A DNA stretch of 16,896 nt from Bacteroidales bacterium UBA1179. GTDB lineage: Bacteria; Bacteroidota; Bacteroidia; Bacteroidales; Bacteroidaceae. The stretch lies in the NCBI GenBank assembly GCA_002309915.1, contig DBYT01000109.1, positions 1,604 to 18,499 on the forward strand, in the 5' to 3' direction. Shown here piece by piece: positions 1 through 7,499 of this stretch; position 1 is the stretch's first letter; the number at the start of each line of letters is the position of its first letter. The translations under genes and the position numbers were made by a program. Under the pieces are notes generated by a model. It had not been told where the DNA came from. It did not search any database and was given only the letters and a program-made list of their open reading frames with translations.

Positions 1-791
1 AACTCACGCATACGGAATATGAACTGGCGGGCAACGATCTCGTTGCGGAAAGCCTTACCTATCTGGGCGATTCCGAAAGGAATCTTCATGCGGCCGGTCT
101 TCTGAACGTTCAGGTAGTTTACGAATATACCCTGAGCGGTCTCGGGGCGCAGATATATCTTCATGGCGCCGTCGGCAGTAGAACCCATCTCGGTCTGGAA
201 CATCAGGTTGAACTGACGTACATCGGTCCAGTTGCGGGTGCCGCTTATGGGGCATACGATACCCTCATCCAGAATGATCTGCTTGAGCTCATCCAGATTG
301 CCGTCGTTCATGGCCTTCTTGTAACGCTCGTGAAGGGCGTCACGCTTGGCAACGTGCTCCAGTACGTTGTTGCTGGTGGCACGGTACTTGGCCTCATCGA
401 AAGAGTCACCGAAACGCTTGGCGGCCTTGGCAACCTCCTTCTCTATCTTCTCATCATACTTGGCTATCTGATCCTCAATCAGGACATCGGCACGATAACG
501 CTTCTTGGAGTCGCGGTTGTCAATCAGGGGGTCGTTGAATGCGTCAACGTGACCTGATGCCTTCCAGATGGTGGGGTGCATGAATATTGCAGAGTCAATA
601 CCTACAATGTTGTCGTGCAGCAGAACCATGCTCTGCCACCAGTAGGTCTTGATGTTGTTCTTCATCTCAACGCCCAGCTGTCCGTAATCGTAAACAGCTC
701 CCAGGCCATCGTAAATCTCACTTGAAGGGAATACGAATCCGTATTCTTTACAATGCGCTACAATCTTTTTGAAAACGTCTTCTTGTGCCAT
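1..791 (-). CDS. glyQS: Glycine--tRNA ligase, N-terminal 263 residues (partial)
   Basis: Charges tRNA-Gly with glycine in the cytoplasm. The reverse strand reads from an ATG at 791-789 without a stop to the window edge, giving MAQEDVFKKIVAHCKEYGF and 263 codons. The sequence contains class II synthetase signatures: RPETAQGIFVNY, and the motif-2 region around FRNEIVARQFIFRMRE at the edge. This is the single-chain alpha2 form of the enzyme (about 500 residues in the family), not the GlyQ/GlyS alpha-beta form, so roughly half is present and the C-terminal catalytic and anticodon-binding parts lie outside. It is divergent from parC, with 219 nt between the two starts. The family call is seen directly in the motifs; only the missing half is uncertain. 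Confidence 0.95.
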   Translation of the reverse strand, partial: MAQEDVFKKIVAHCKEYGFVFPSSEIYDGLGAVYDYGQLGVEMKNNIKTYWWQSMVLLHDNIVGIDSAIFMHPTIWKASGHVDAFNDPLIDNRDSKKRYRADVLIEDQIAKYDEKIEKEVAKAAKRFGDSFDEAKYRATSNNVLEHVAKRDALHERYKKAMNDGNLDELKQIILDEGIVCPISGTRNWTDVRQFNLMFQTEMGSTADGAMKIYLRPETAQGIFVNYLNVQKTGRMKIPFGIAQIGKAFRNEIVARQFIFRMRE

Positions 792-818
792 AATCAGCCT
801 TTTTTCCGAAAATTTCCG

Positions 819-826
819 CAAAGGTA
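819..826 (-). promoter_or_regulatory. Candidate -7 element of the glycyl-tRNA synthetase promoter
   Basis: On the minus strand these bases read TACCTTTG, an exact match to the Bacteroidota -7 consensus TAnnTTTG. It lies 27 nt upstream of the ATG at 791, leaving a leader of roughly 20 nt. A TTTTG (842-846, minus) is present upstream, but only 15 nt away rather than the usual 19-21, so the -33 assignment is weak. Confidence 0.6.
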
Positions 827-959
827 CTCTTTTATTTAATACAAAAGGGAAGAGGCAGTCTTAAAAAAGGTAATAATGAGCCATTTGAATGAAGCTTGCA
901 TAATTTCTGAAAATTGTTGAAAAGTTGACGCCCGGGAAGGGGTAAGTTGGGCCCGTGGA

Positions 960-992
960 ATTGGGAATTGTCGTTGAAAAGCAGTAATTTCG
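960..992 (+). promoter_or_regulatory. Candidate parC promoter (imperfect)
   Basis: TAATTTCG at 985-992 matches TAnnTTTG with one mismatch, and ATTG at 960-963 sits 21 nt upstream as a possible -33 element (consensus TTTG). Transcription would begin near 999, leaving about 12 nt before the ATG at 1011. The nonamer GTTGAAAAG occurs twice nearby (916-924 and 973-981), with no known meaning. No Shine-Dalgarno sequence is visible. The rest of the 792-1010 spacer holds nothing else I recognise. Confidence 0.35.
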
Positions 993-1010
993 CGTCCAAA
1001 GTTTTTTGTA

Positions 1011-3707
1011 ATGAGCGACGAAATAGAGGAAATTGATGAGGAGATCCGCGAGCCGGAGGAGACCGGAGCGACGGATGACGGACAGGATGCAGGTCATTCT
1101 TCATATCATCCGGTTACAGACGATAACGGAATGATCCGGCACCAGCTTTCGGGCATGTATCAGGGCTGGTTCCTGGATTATGCGTCATACGTTATTCTGG
1201 AACGTGCCGTGCCTCATTTCGTGGATGGACTCAAACCGGTTCAGAGACGCATACTGCACTCCATGAAACGCCTGGATGACGGCCGTTTCAACAAGGTGGC
1301 CAACATTGTGGGTCACACCATGCAGTTCCACCCTCACGGTGACGCCTCAATCGGTGACGCGCTGGTCCAGATGGGCCAGAAGGACCTGCTTATAGAGTGT
1401 CAGGGAAACTGGGGAAATATCCTTACAGGCCATCGTGCCGCTGCACCCCGATACATTGAGGCCCGTCTGTCCAAGTTCGCTCTTGAGACGCTGTTCAATC
1501 CCAAGACTACCGAGTGGAAGGCTTCATATGACGGCCGTAACAAGGAACCGGTCACACTGCCTGTAAAGTTCCCTCTGCTGCTGGCTCAGGGAGCCGAGGG
1601 TATTGCCGTAGGATTGTCCTGCAAGATACTTCCGCACAACTTTAATGAACTTTGTGACGCTGCCGTCTCATATCTAAGGAAGGAGGAGTTCCATCTCTAT
1701 CCGGACTTCCAGACAGGCGGTGCCATAGACGTGTCCCGTTACAATGACGGTGAGCGCGGAGGTATGGTACGTATCCGTGCCAAGATTACGAAAGAAGCTG
1801 ACAACAAGACTCTTGTCATAAATGAGATCCCGTTCGGTGAGAACGTGATGACACTGTGCGAGTCAATCGTCAAGGCAGGCGAGAAGGGCAAGATAAAGAT
1901 CCGTAAGGTTGAGAACCTCACCGCCGATAAGGTTGAGATCCGCATATCGCTTGCACCCGGTGTGTCATCGGACAAGACCATTGACGCCCTTTACGCGTTC
2001 ACCAACTGTGAGGTGAGCATATCGCCCAACTGCTGCGTTATCGATGAGAACAAGCCGCATTTCCTGACGGTGAGTGACGTGCTGCGCAAATCGGTCGATA
2101 ACACCAAGGAGCTGTTGCGCCGCGAACTAGAGATTGAACGCGGTGAGATTCTGGAGCAACTCCATTTTGCCTCACTCGAGAAGATATTCATCGAAGAGCG
2201 TATATATAAGGACCGTGAGTTTGAAGAGGCTTCCTCAATGGATGCCGCCTGCGAGCATATTGATGACCGTCTGACTCCCTACTACCCGCAGATGATCCGC
2301 GAGGTGACCAAGGAGGATATCCTTAAGCTGATGGAAATCAAGATGGCCCGCATCCTCAAGTTCAACAAGGAGAAGGCCGAGGAGCTTATCGCAAAGATGA
2401 AGGCCGATATAGCCCGCATCGACAAGGACCTGAGCAATATGGTGGCAGTCACCATCAAGTGGTTCAACATGCTCAAGGACAAGTACGGTGCACAGTACGA
2501 GCGCAAGACCGAGATCAAGAACTTTGACACCATCGTGGCTACCAAGGTGGTTGAGGCCAACCAGAAACTCTATATCAACCGCGCCGACGGATTCATCGGC
2601 ATGGAACTCAAGAAGGATGAGTTTGTCTGCAACTGCTCTGACCTGGATGACATAATCCTTTTCTACAAGGACGGCCGATACAAGGTTGTCAAGGTGGCCG
2701 ACAAACTGTTCGTGGGCCAGAACGTGCTCTATCTTGACGTATTCAAGAAGAACGACAAGCGCACCATATACAACGTTGTCTACCGTGACGGACGCAACGG
2801 CGCATACTTCATGAAGCGTTTTGCCGCCACCGGTCTGACACGTGACAAGGAGTATGACCTTACCCAGGGTAAGGCAGGCTCCAAAATAATGTACTTCAGC
2901 GCCAACCACAACGGTGAGGCCGAGGTGATCAAGGTTACGCTCAAACCCAATCCCAAACTCAAGAAACCTGTCTTTGACAAGGATTTCAGCGAGCTTATGA
3001 TCAAGGGACGCCAGTCAATGGGTAACCTGCTTACCCGCAATGAGGTCAAGAGCATCGGACTCAAATCATTGGGTTCATCGACACTGGGCGGCCGCAAGGT
3101 TTGGTTCGATAAGGATATCCTGCGTCTTGACTTTGACGGACACGGCGATTTCCTGGGTGAGTTTGACAGCGATGACCTGCTGCTGGTAATCAATGCCGAC
3201 GGTGAGTATTACACCACCGCTCCCGATGCCAACTGCCACTTTGACGAGGGCTTGCTCAGGATTGAGAAATACAATCCGGGCAAGGTGTGGACTGCCGTGC
3301 TGTTCGATGCTTCGCAGAAGGGTTACCTCTACCTTAAGAGATTCAACCTGGATCCTTCGGCCAAACGCATCAATATCCTGGGCGAGGAGAAGGGAAACCG
3401 CATGGTGCTGTTGACAGATACTGTTTATCCGCGTCTTTTGGTTACCTTGGGCGGCGCCGACAGTTTCCGTGAGCCGATGGAGATTGATGCCGACAGCTTT
3501 GTAGGCGTAAAGGGTGTCAAGGCACGCGGACGCAGGGTTACCGCATTCAACGTGAAGGATGTCGAGGAGCTTGTGCCGTTGCGCATGCCGGAACCTGAGC
3601 CTGAGCCTGAACCGGTTGAGGCCGATACCGATGACAATGACAATTCCGCTCAGACGGATGATGAAAATACAGAAAAGGTCGATGACGGACAGCTCTCGCT
3701 GTTCTAG
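1011..3707 (+). CDS. parC: DNA topoisomerase IV subunit A (ParC-type), 898 aa
   Basis: Breaks and rejoins DNA in the ParC2-ParE2 type IIA topoisomerase that separates daughter chromosomes. After an acidic extension of about 40 residues comes the breakage-reunion domain: the QRRILHSM segment (78-85), the quinolone-region HPHGDASIGDAL (107-118), and AAAPRYIEARL with the catalytic tyrosine at 148 preceded by Arg147. The C-terminal DNA-wrapping domain (roughly 510-850) lacks a clear GyrA box (QRRGGKG type), which favours ParC over GyrA. The residue matching E. coli ParC Ser80 is Ala112 and the one matching Glu84 is Asp116. The protein ends in a disordered acidic tail with PEPEPEPEP and the final residues QLSLF, an exact sliding-clamp-binding consensus. 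Its 3' end overlaps the next gene in another frame. The partner parE is not in the window. Confidence 0.93.
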   Translation: MSDEIEEIDEEIREPEETGATDDGQDAGHSSYHPVTDDNGMIRHQLSGMYQGWFLDYASYVILERAVPHFVDGLKPVQRRILHSMKRLDDGRFNKVANIVGHTMQFHPHGDASIGDALVQMGQKDLLIECQGNWGNILTGHRAAAPRYIEARLSKFALETLFNPKTTEWKASYDGRNKEPVTLPVKFPLLLAQGAEGIAVGLSCKILPHNFNELCDAAVSYLRKEEFHLYPDFQTGGAIDVSRYNDGERGGMVRIRAKITKEADNKTLVINEIPFGENVMTLCESIVKAGEKGKIKIRKVENLTADKVEIRISLAPGVSSDKTIDALYAFTNCEVSISPNCCVIDENKPHFLTVSDVLRKSVDNTKELLRRELEIERGEILEQLHFASLEKIFIEERIYKDREFEEASSMDAACEHIDDRLTPYYPQMIREVTKEDILKLMEIKMARILKFNKEKAEELIAKMKADIARIDKDLSNMVAVTIKWFNMLKDKYGAQYERKTEIKNFDTIVATKVVEANQKLYINRADGFIGMELKKDEFVCNCSDLDDIILFYKDGRYKVVKVADKLFVGQNVLYLDVFKKNDKRTIYNVVYRDGRNGAYFMKRFAATGLTRDKEYDLTQGKAGSKIMYFSANHNGEAEVIKVTLKPNPKLKKPVFDKDFSELMIKGRQSMGNLLTRNEVKSIGLKSLGSSTLGGRKVWFDKDILRLDFDGHGDFLGEFDSDDLLLVINADGEYYTTAPDANCHFDEGLLRIEKYNPGKVWTAVLFDASQKGYLYLKRFNLDPSAKRINILGEEKGNRMVLLTDTVYPRLLVTLGGADSFREPMEIDADSFVGVKGVKARGRRVTAFNVKDVEELVPLRMPEPEPEPEPVEADTDDNDNSAQTDDENTEKVDDGQLSLF

Positions 3708-4530
3708 GTGGTTGTCTTCCGTACTTCTTGGAGTAATACTGACAGCATTCCCTCTGCAGGCTACGGCCCGGCGGATTGTGTGGGACATGCCGCAGTATTC
3801 TGAGACCGTAAGGGTCACTTCATTCCTGGCGGGTACCGTCCATGCACGTGACACCTATCTTTCCGGTTCTTCCTACGACGGTTGGGGTGTAGGCTTTGAG
3901 AATGACAACTGGACCGGTTATGAACCGGAAAAACTGTTCTCGCAGGGTCGTATGCATTCCGATATCGTGTTCGGCATGATGAAGAATCCCCGTAACGGAG
4001 GCAGCACCATGGTGTTCAGCGGCCGTGATTACGCCGGATTCATGTGGCATGCGTTGAAATACAGCAATTATGACTTTCTGGTGGGTCCGGCCGTGATGTG
4101 TGAGCTGGGAGTCCTGTATAACAGGCAGAATTCCAACAATCCTGTCAATCTGGAGGGTTATGCAGGCGGAGGTATCTGCATTGACAATACCCTGCGTTTC
4201 AGGAACCTGGGATATGATATGGCCTTTCTGGCCACCTTCTATGCCCCGCTTGCAGGAATCGGTTTCGCACCGGACTATGACCAGCCGTATTTCTATATGT
4301 ACAAGTACGGAGAGTACGGCAAGGCCCTTCACTTCATATCTCCGTTCAATAACCTGGTTTTCACACAGCAGATGGCATTGGTGCTGCCCATTAAGGAGAG
4401 CCGTCTGAGGGTAGGCTTTACTGTCGACGGGATAAGGAACCGTCTTGGAGGTCATTCGCGTTTTATGGCCAACACCATGTTTACCATAGGTTTCGGCATG
4501 AGGTATCAGACTAAAAAGTGGGACAGATGA
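3661..4530 (+). CDS. Uncharacterised exported protein, possible outer-membrane beta-barrel
   Basis: I do not recognise a named family with confidence; a DUF3316-like Bacteroidota protein is possible. From the ATG at 3661 (289 aa) it has a basic start, a hydrophobic stretch WLSSVLLGVILTAF and an ATA|RR cleavage site near residue 36, so it is probably exported. The mature part is rich in aromatic residues and glycine, with alternating strand-like segments such as LRVGFTVDGI and MFTIGFGMRY near the C-terminus, as expected of a small barrel or envelope protein. The start overlaps parC by 47 nt in another frame; the ATG at 3682 would also keep the signal peptide and cut the overlap to 26 nt, with a weak AAAAGG just upstream. 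Its stop overlaps the next start (ATGA, 4527-4530), so it is translated with the S41 lipoprotein and probably acts with it in the envelope; that is inference from context. Confidence 0.75.
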   Translation: MKIQKRSMTDSSRCSRWLSSVLLGVILTAFPLQATARRIVWDMPQYSETVRVTSFLAGTVHARDTYLSGSSYDGWGVGFENDNWTGYEPEKLFSQGRMHSDIVFGMMKNPRNGGSTMVFSGRDYAGFMWHALKYSNYDFLVGPAVMCELGVLYNRQNSNNPVNLEGYAGGGICIDNTLRFRNLGYDMAFLATFYAPLAGIGFAPDYDQPYFYMYKYGEYGKALHFISPFNNLVFTQQMALVLPIKESRLRVGFTVDGIRNRLGGHSRFMANTMFTIGFGMRYQTKKWDR

Positions 4531-5588
4531 ACAGAAAGCGTTTAAACCCGGTCATTGTGATGGCGGTGCTGATAACGGCATTGCTTCCTATCTCATGCTC
4601 GTGGAGCGGTGAGGCTCCCGACCGCGAATATTCCAATACTCCCCGGGGCAATTTCATGGCTCTGTGGACCATAATGGATGAGCATTACTGTTTCTTCGAC
4701 CTCAAGAAGGATAAACTTGGCGTTGACTGGGATGAGGTCAAGACAAGGTATGCCGCCAGCATTTCGGACGATATGTCCGACAGGTCTCTCTTTGAGGTGC
4801 TCTGCAAGATGATAGGCGAGCTGCGTGACGGTCATGTAAACCTGACCAGCGCGTATGACTACGGACGTAACTGGAGCTGGAAGACGGATTATCCGGCCAA
4901 CTTCTCAAAAGACCTGCAGGAGAGGTATCTTGGTGCAGATTATATCATAGGCGGTAACGGTTACTGTTACCGTATTCTTGAGGACAACATCGGATATCTG
5001 GTAGTGGAGAGTTTTGATAAAGCCATGTCTGACAGCAGGCTTAATGTGATGTTCAACAATATGGCTCTCTGCAACGGCCTGATAATCGACATACGCGACA
5101 ACGGCGGCGGACAGCTTACGGCATCGGAGTCGCTGGCATCCCGTTTTACCGAGAAGAAGGTGACGGTGAGCTACACCTGTTACAAGAACGGTCCCGGTCA
5201 CAACGATTTTTCCAGGCTGCACAGGAATGAACTGAGTCCAGCCGTGCATGACCTTAGGTGGATAAAGCCTGTAGTCGTGCTGACAAACCGCGGCTGTTTC
5301 AGCAGTGCCAATGACTTTGCCTGCATCATGAAACCGCTTGAGAACGTGACGCTTATGGGTGATACCACGGGAGGCGGAGGCGGCATGCCCATGTCATCGG
5401 AACTTCCCAACGGATGGGTGGTGAGGTTCTCATCGGCCCCCACTTTTGACGCCGACATGAATCATGTGGAATTCGGTGTCGCTCCGCATATACGCGTGGA
5501 TATGAAAGATGAGGATGTCCAGGCAGGCGTGGACACCTATATTGAGAGTGCGCGCGCATTCATCAATGACAAACTGGTAAACTTTTGA
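4527..5588 (+). CDS. S41-family (tricorn-like) serine peptidase, predicted lipoprotein
   Basis: Predicted envelope protease of the C-terminal-processing (S41) family, 353 aa. The N-terminus MNRKRLNPVIVMAVLITALL is a signal sequence followed by PISC, a loose lipobox with Cys24 as the lipidation site. RDGHVNL (100-106) supplies the His103 typical of the tricorn-type core, IDIRDNGGG (187-195) is the conserved glycine-rich strand-loop, and NRGCFSSAND (254-263) carries the nucleophilic serine (Ser260 or Ser259). The CtpA-type catalytic lysine after the GDTTGG segment (278-283) is replaced by glycine, which points to a Ser-His tricorn-like mechanism instead of a Ser-Lys dyad. I see no PDZ domain. 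The start overlaps the preceding stop as ATGA; a GTG at 4518 is in frame but would lengthen the signal peptide unnecessarily. sppA follows after 3 nt. Substrate unknown. Confidence 0.85.
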   Translation: MNRKRLNPVIVMAVLITALLPISCSWSGEAPDREYSNTPRGNFMALWTIMDEHYCFFDLKKDKLGVDWDEVKTRYAASISDDMSDRSLFEVLCKMIGELRDGHVNLTSAYDYGRNWSWKTDYPANFSKDLQERYLGADYIIGGNGYCYRILEDNIGYLVVESFDKAMSDSRLNVMFNNMALCNGLIIDIRDNGGGQLTASESLASRFTEKKVTVSYTCYKNGPGHNDFSRLHRNELSPAVHDLRWIKPVVVLTNRGCFSSANDFACIMKPLENVTLMGDTTGGGGGMPMSSELPNGWVVRFSSAPTFDADMNHVEFGVAPHIRVDMKDEDVQAGVDTYIESARAFINDKLVNF

Positions 5589-5591
5589 TAT

Positions 5592-7301
5592 ATGAGAAAA
5601 GCGAGATTGTTTGCAGCAGCTGTTCTGGCCATGCTGCCGCTTATGGCATTTGCAGGAAAGGCTAAAGTTCTGAAGATTGATTTCAACAACCCCATTGCGG
5701 AGCGTAACACAGGTTCATCATTCGACATCATGTCGATGGTGAAGGGTACTTCCAGTTCTGTCACGCTACTTTCTTACATAGAGGCCATTGACGCCGCTGC
5801 CGAGGATAAGAACATAGGAATGATTTATATGACCCCTGAGAATATCTCGGCAGGTCTTTGCCAGATAGAGGAACTTCGCGCCGCATTGGAGCGTTTCCGC
5901 AAATCGGGCAAACCAGTCATTGCCTACTGCGGCAACTTTGGCAACGGCTCATATTATCTGGCATCGGTGGCCGATAAGATTATCCTTGATCCGGCATCGG
6001 AGAGCATGATTACCGGTGTAGGCAGTCAGATGATATTCCTCAAGGATCTGCTCGATGCCCTTGGCGTTGACGTCCAGCTGATACGTCACGGCAAGTATAA
6101 GGCTGCAGGCGAGATGTTCGTGCGCAGCAGCGCCAGCCCCGAGAATCGTCTGCAGAACGAGGTCCTGATAAACTCGATGTGGAACACCATGTCAAGGCAG
6201 ATTGCCGCTTCACGCGGTTTCACACAGGAGGAGTTCAACGGCTGGGTTGATAATATGGAGCTTTGCTACCCTGAAGAGTATAAGGCCAAAGGTCTTATTG
6301 ACGAGGTTTGGTACAAGGACCAGGTTGACAAATACCTTTGCGAGCAGAACGGCGCAAGGAGAATCCAGGAGGTGGGTTTTGTAAAGATCAACAAGTACGC
6401 CACCAAGATAAAGAAGGGCAGCCGCAAGAACAGAATTGCGGTCATTTATGCTGACGGAGAGATTGTGGACAGCGGTTCGGATGCCGATATAGTAGGTACA
6501 AAACTTGCCAATACGATCCGTAAGGTACGTGAGGACAGTAAGGTGAAGGCTGTGGTGTTCCGCGTGAATTCTCCCGGCGGCAGTGCCCAGGCATCGGAGG
6601 CTATCAGACGTGAACTGGAACTGCTGCGTGCCGTGAAGCCGGTCATTGCCAGTTACGGTGATTACGCGGCATCGGGCGGTTATTGGATATCGGCCCAGTC
6701 AGACTATATATTCTCGGATGAGAGTACCGTAACAGGCTCTATAGGCGTGTTCGGAATGGTTCCCAACCTGGGCGATGCCATCCGCAAGAATGTCAAGGTC
6801 AATATTGAGAGCGTAGGTTCATCGTCACACAGCGATATGATGAACGGAATGCGCATGCTCGATGAGACCGAGGTGGCTTATGTCCAGAAGCAGATTGAGA
6901 AGATATATGATGATTTCACCGGTCTGGTATCAAGCGGACGCGGCATTTCAAAGGATAGCGTGGACGCTATCGGTCAGGGACGTGTATGGTCCGGTGCCGA
7001 TGCCCTGAACGTCGGTCTTGTGGACAGCCTGGGCGGTCTTTACGACGCTATCAGTTATGCAGCCGCAAAGGTAGGTCTGACAAAGGCCGATTATCAGTTG
7101 AGCCGATATCCGGTTGTAAAGGAGGTTTCGCTTTTGAAGATGCTTTCAGGCAATACTCCCGAGGATCCTGAGGAGAACCTGACTTCACGCGTGGATAACC
7201 AGCCATCCATAAGCGATATGTTCCCGGCAATCGCCAGGATGCGTGAGATGCGCAGTCCGGCACTGATGCTCCGTATGGAGAGCGTCATGGAAATCAAATG
7301 A
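5592..7301 (+). CDS. sppA: Signal peptide peptidase SppA, 67K type, 569 aa
   Basis: Degrades signal peptides left in the cytoplasmic membrane after export. It has the double S49 layout of the long SppA form. The N-terminal domain carries the general-base lysine in RHGKYKAAGEMF (Lys170, matching the YKSA lysine of E. coli SppA). The C-terminal domain carries the nucleophile in YGDYAASGGYWIS (Ser361) and the RVNSPGGSAQASEA segment (324-337). The N-terminus MRKARLFAAAVLAMLPLMAFA is short and ends in a good AFA cleavage site, so it may be cleaved rather than act as the longer anchor seen in E. coli. The protein is about 50 residues shorter than E. coli SppA, mostly at the N-terminus. It is the last gene of the run from parC and ends just before a terminator. 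Co-location with an S41 protease suggests an envelope proteolysis group; that link is inference. Confidence 0.93.
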   Translation: MRKARLFAAAVLAMLPLMAFAGKAKVLKIDFNNPIAERNTGSSFDIMSMVKGTSSSVTLLSYIEAIDAAAEDKNIGMIYMTPENISAGLCQIEELRAALERFRKSGKPVIAYCGNFGNGSYYLASVADKIILDPASESMITGVGSQMIFLKDLLDALGVDVQLIRHGKYKAAGEMFVRSSASPENRLQNEVLINSMWNTMSRQIAASRGFTQEEFNGWVDNMELCYPEEYKAKGLIDEVWYKDQVDKYLCEQNGARRIQEVGFVKINKYATKIKKGSRKNRIAVIYADGEIVDSGSDADIVGTKLANTIRKVREDSKVKAVVFRVNSPGGSAQASEAIRRELELLRAVKPVIASYGDYAASGGYWISAQSDYIFSDESTVTGSIGVFGMVPNLGDAIRKNVKVNIESVGSSSHSDMMNGMRMLDETEVAYVQKQIEKIYDDFTGLVSSGRGISKDSVDAIGQGRVWSGADALNVGLVDSLGGLYDAISYAAAKVGLTKADYQLSRYPVVKEVSLLKMLSGNTPEDPEENLTSRVDNQPSISDMFPAIARMREMRSPALMLRMESVMEIK

Positions 7302-7305
7302 CGCC

Positions 7306-7336
7306 TTTGGAATTATCGTAAAAAGAGTTACTTTTG
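7306..7336 (+). promoter_or_regulatory. Promoter of tRNA-Leu
   Basis: TTTG at 7306-7309, then 19 nt, then TACTTTTG at 7329-7336: an exact match to the Bacteroidota TTTG-N19-21-TAnnTTTG promoter. It begins five bases after the sppA stop. Transcription should start near 7341-7345, inside the left arm of the hairpin at 7339-7362, so RNAs from this promoter cannot form the whole sppA terminator stem. Confidence 0.75.
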
Positions 7337-7338
7337 CA

Positions 7339-7368
7339 GCGCGTTCCAGTTGTGGGACGCGCTTTTTT
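7339..7368 (+). terminator. Rho-independent terminator of the parC-sppA run
   Basis: Nine-base-pair stem GCGCGTTCC (7339-7347) with GGGACGCGC (7354-7362), one G-T wobble, 6-nt loop, then six T (7363-7368). It ends at the base before the tRNA begins. Read-through RNA from sppA would fold the whole hairpin; RNA started at the tRNA promoter would lack part of the left arm. Confidence 0.8.
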
Positions 7369-7449
7369 GCAGACGTGGCGGAATTGGTAGACGCGCTAGA
7401 CTTAGGATCTAGTATCTTTGATGTGGGGGTTCGATTCCCCCCGTCTGTA
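7369..7449 (+). tRNA. tRNA-Leu (anticodon UAG)
   Basis: Cloverleaf folded by hand. The acceptor stem is GCAGACG with CGTCTGT (first pair G-T wobble) and the discriminator base is A. The D arm has stem GCG/CGC with AATTGGTAGA between. The anticodon stem CTAGA/TCTAG holds loop CTTAGGA, giving anticodon TAG. A short variable arm (ATC/GAT) marks the class II leucine type. The T arm is GGGGG-TTCGATT-CCCCC. CCA is not encoded. It reads CUA and, by wobble, other CUN leucine codons. It has its own promoter and a following terminator, so it is an independent unit. Confidence 0.95.
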
Positions 7450-7457
7450 CAAAAAAA

Positions 7458-7485
7458 CAGCCGACCATTTGGCCGGCTGTTTTTT
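7458..7485. terminator. Bidirectional terminator between tRNA-Leu and the barrel gene
   Basis: Stem CAGCCGACC (7458-7466) with GGCCGGCTG (7471-7479), one A-C mismatch, loop ATTT, then six T (7480-7485). Seven A precede the stem (7451-7457) and would serve as a U-tract on the other strand. It therefore fits both the tRNA (plus) and the convergent gene ending at 7500 (minus). Confidence 0.8.
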
Positions 7486-7499
7486 ATTGGGTGTTCAGA

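Noticed and set aside
2235..2909. Long open frame on the minus strand inside parC (224 codons)
   Set aside because: It lies wholly opposite a clearly conserved gene, has a low-complexity, leucine/valine/histidine-rich product typical of antisense shadows, and no promoter or family motif.
3592..3624. Tandem proline-glutamate codon repeat in parC as a phase-variable tract
   Set aside because: The repeat unit is six bases, so gain or loss keeps the frame, and there are only a few copies; it fits a flexible protein linker.
3075..3854. Minus-strand open frame of 259 codons spanning the end of parC and the next gene
   Set aside because: No recognisable motif, opposite two genes with good coding evidence; an antisense shadow.
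4518..4526. GTG at 4518 as the S41 gene start
   Set aside because: The ATG at 4527 overlaps the preceding stop as ATGA and gives a well-formed lipoprotein signal; the GTG adds three residues without support.
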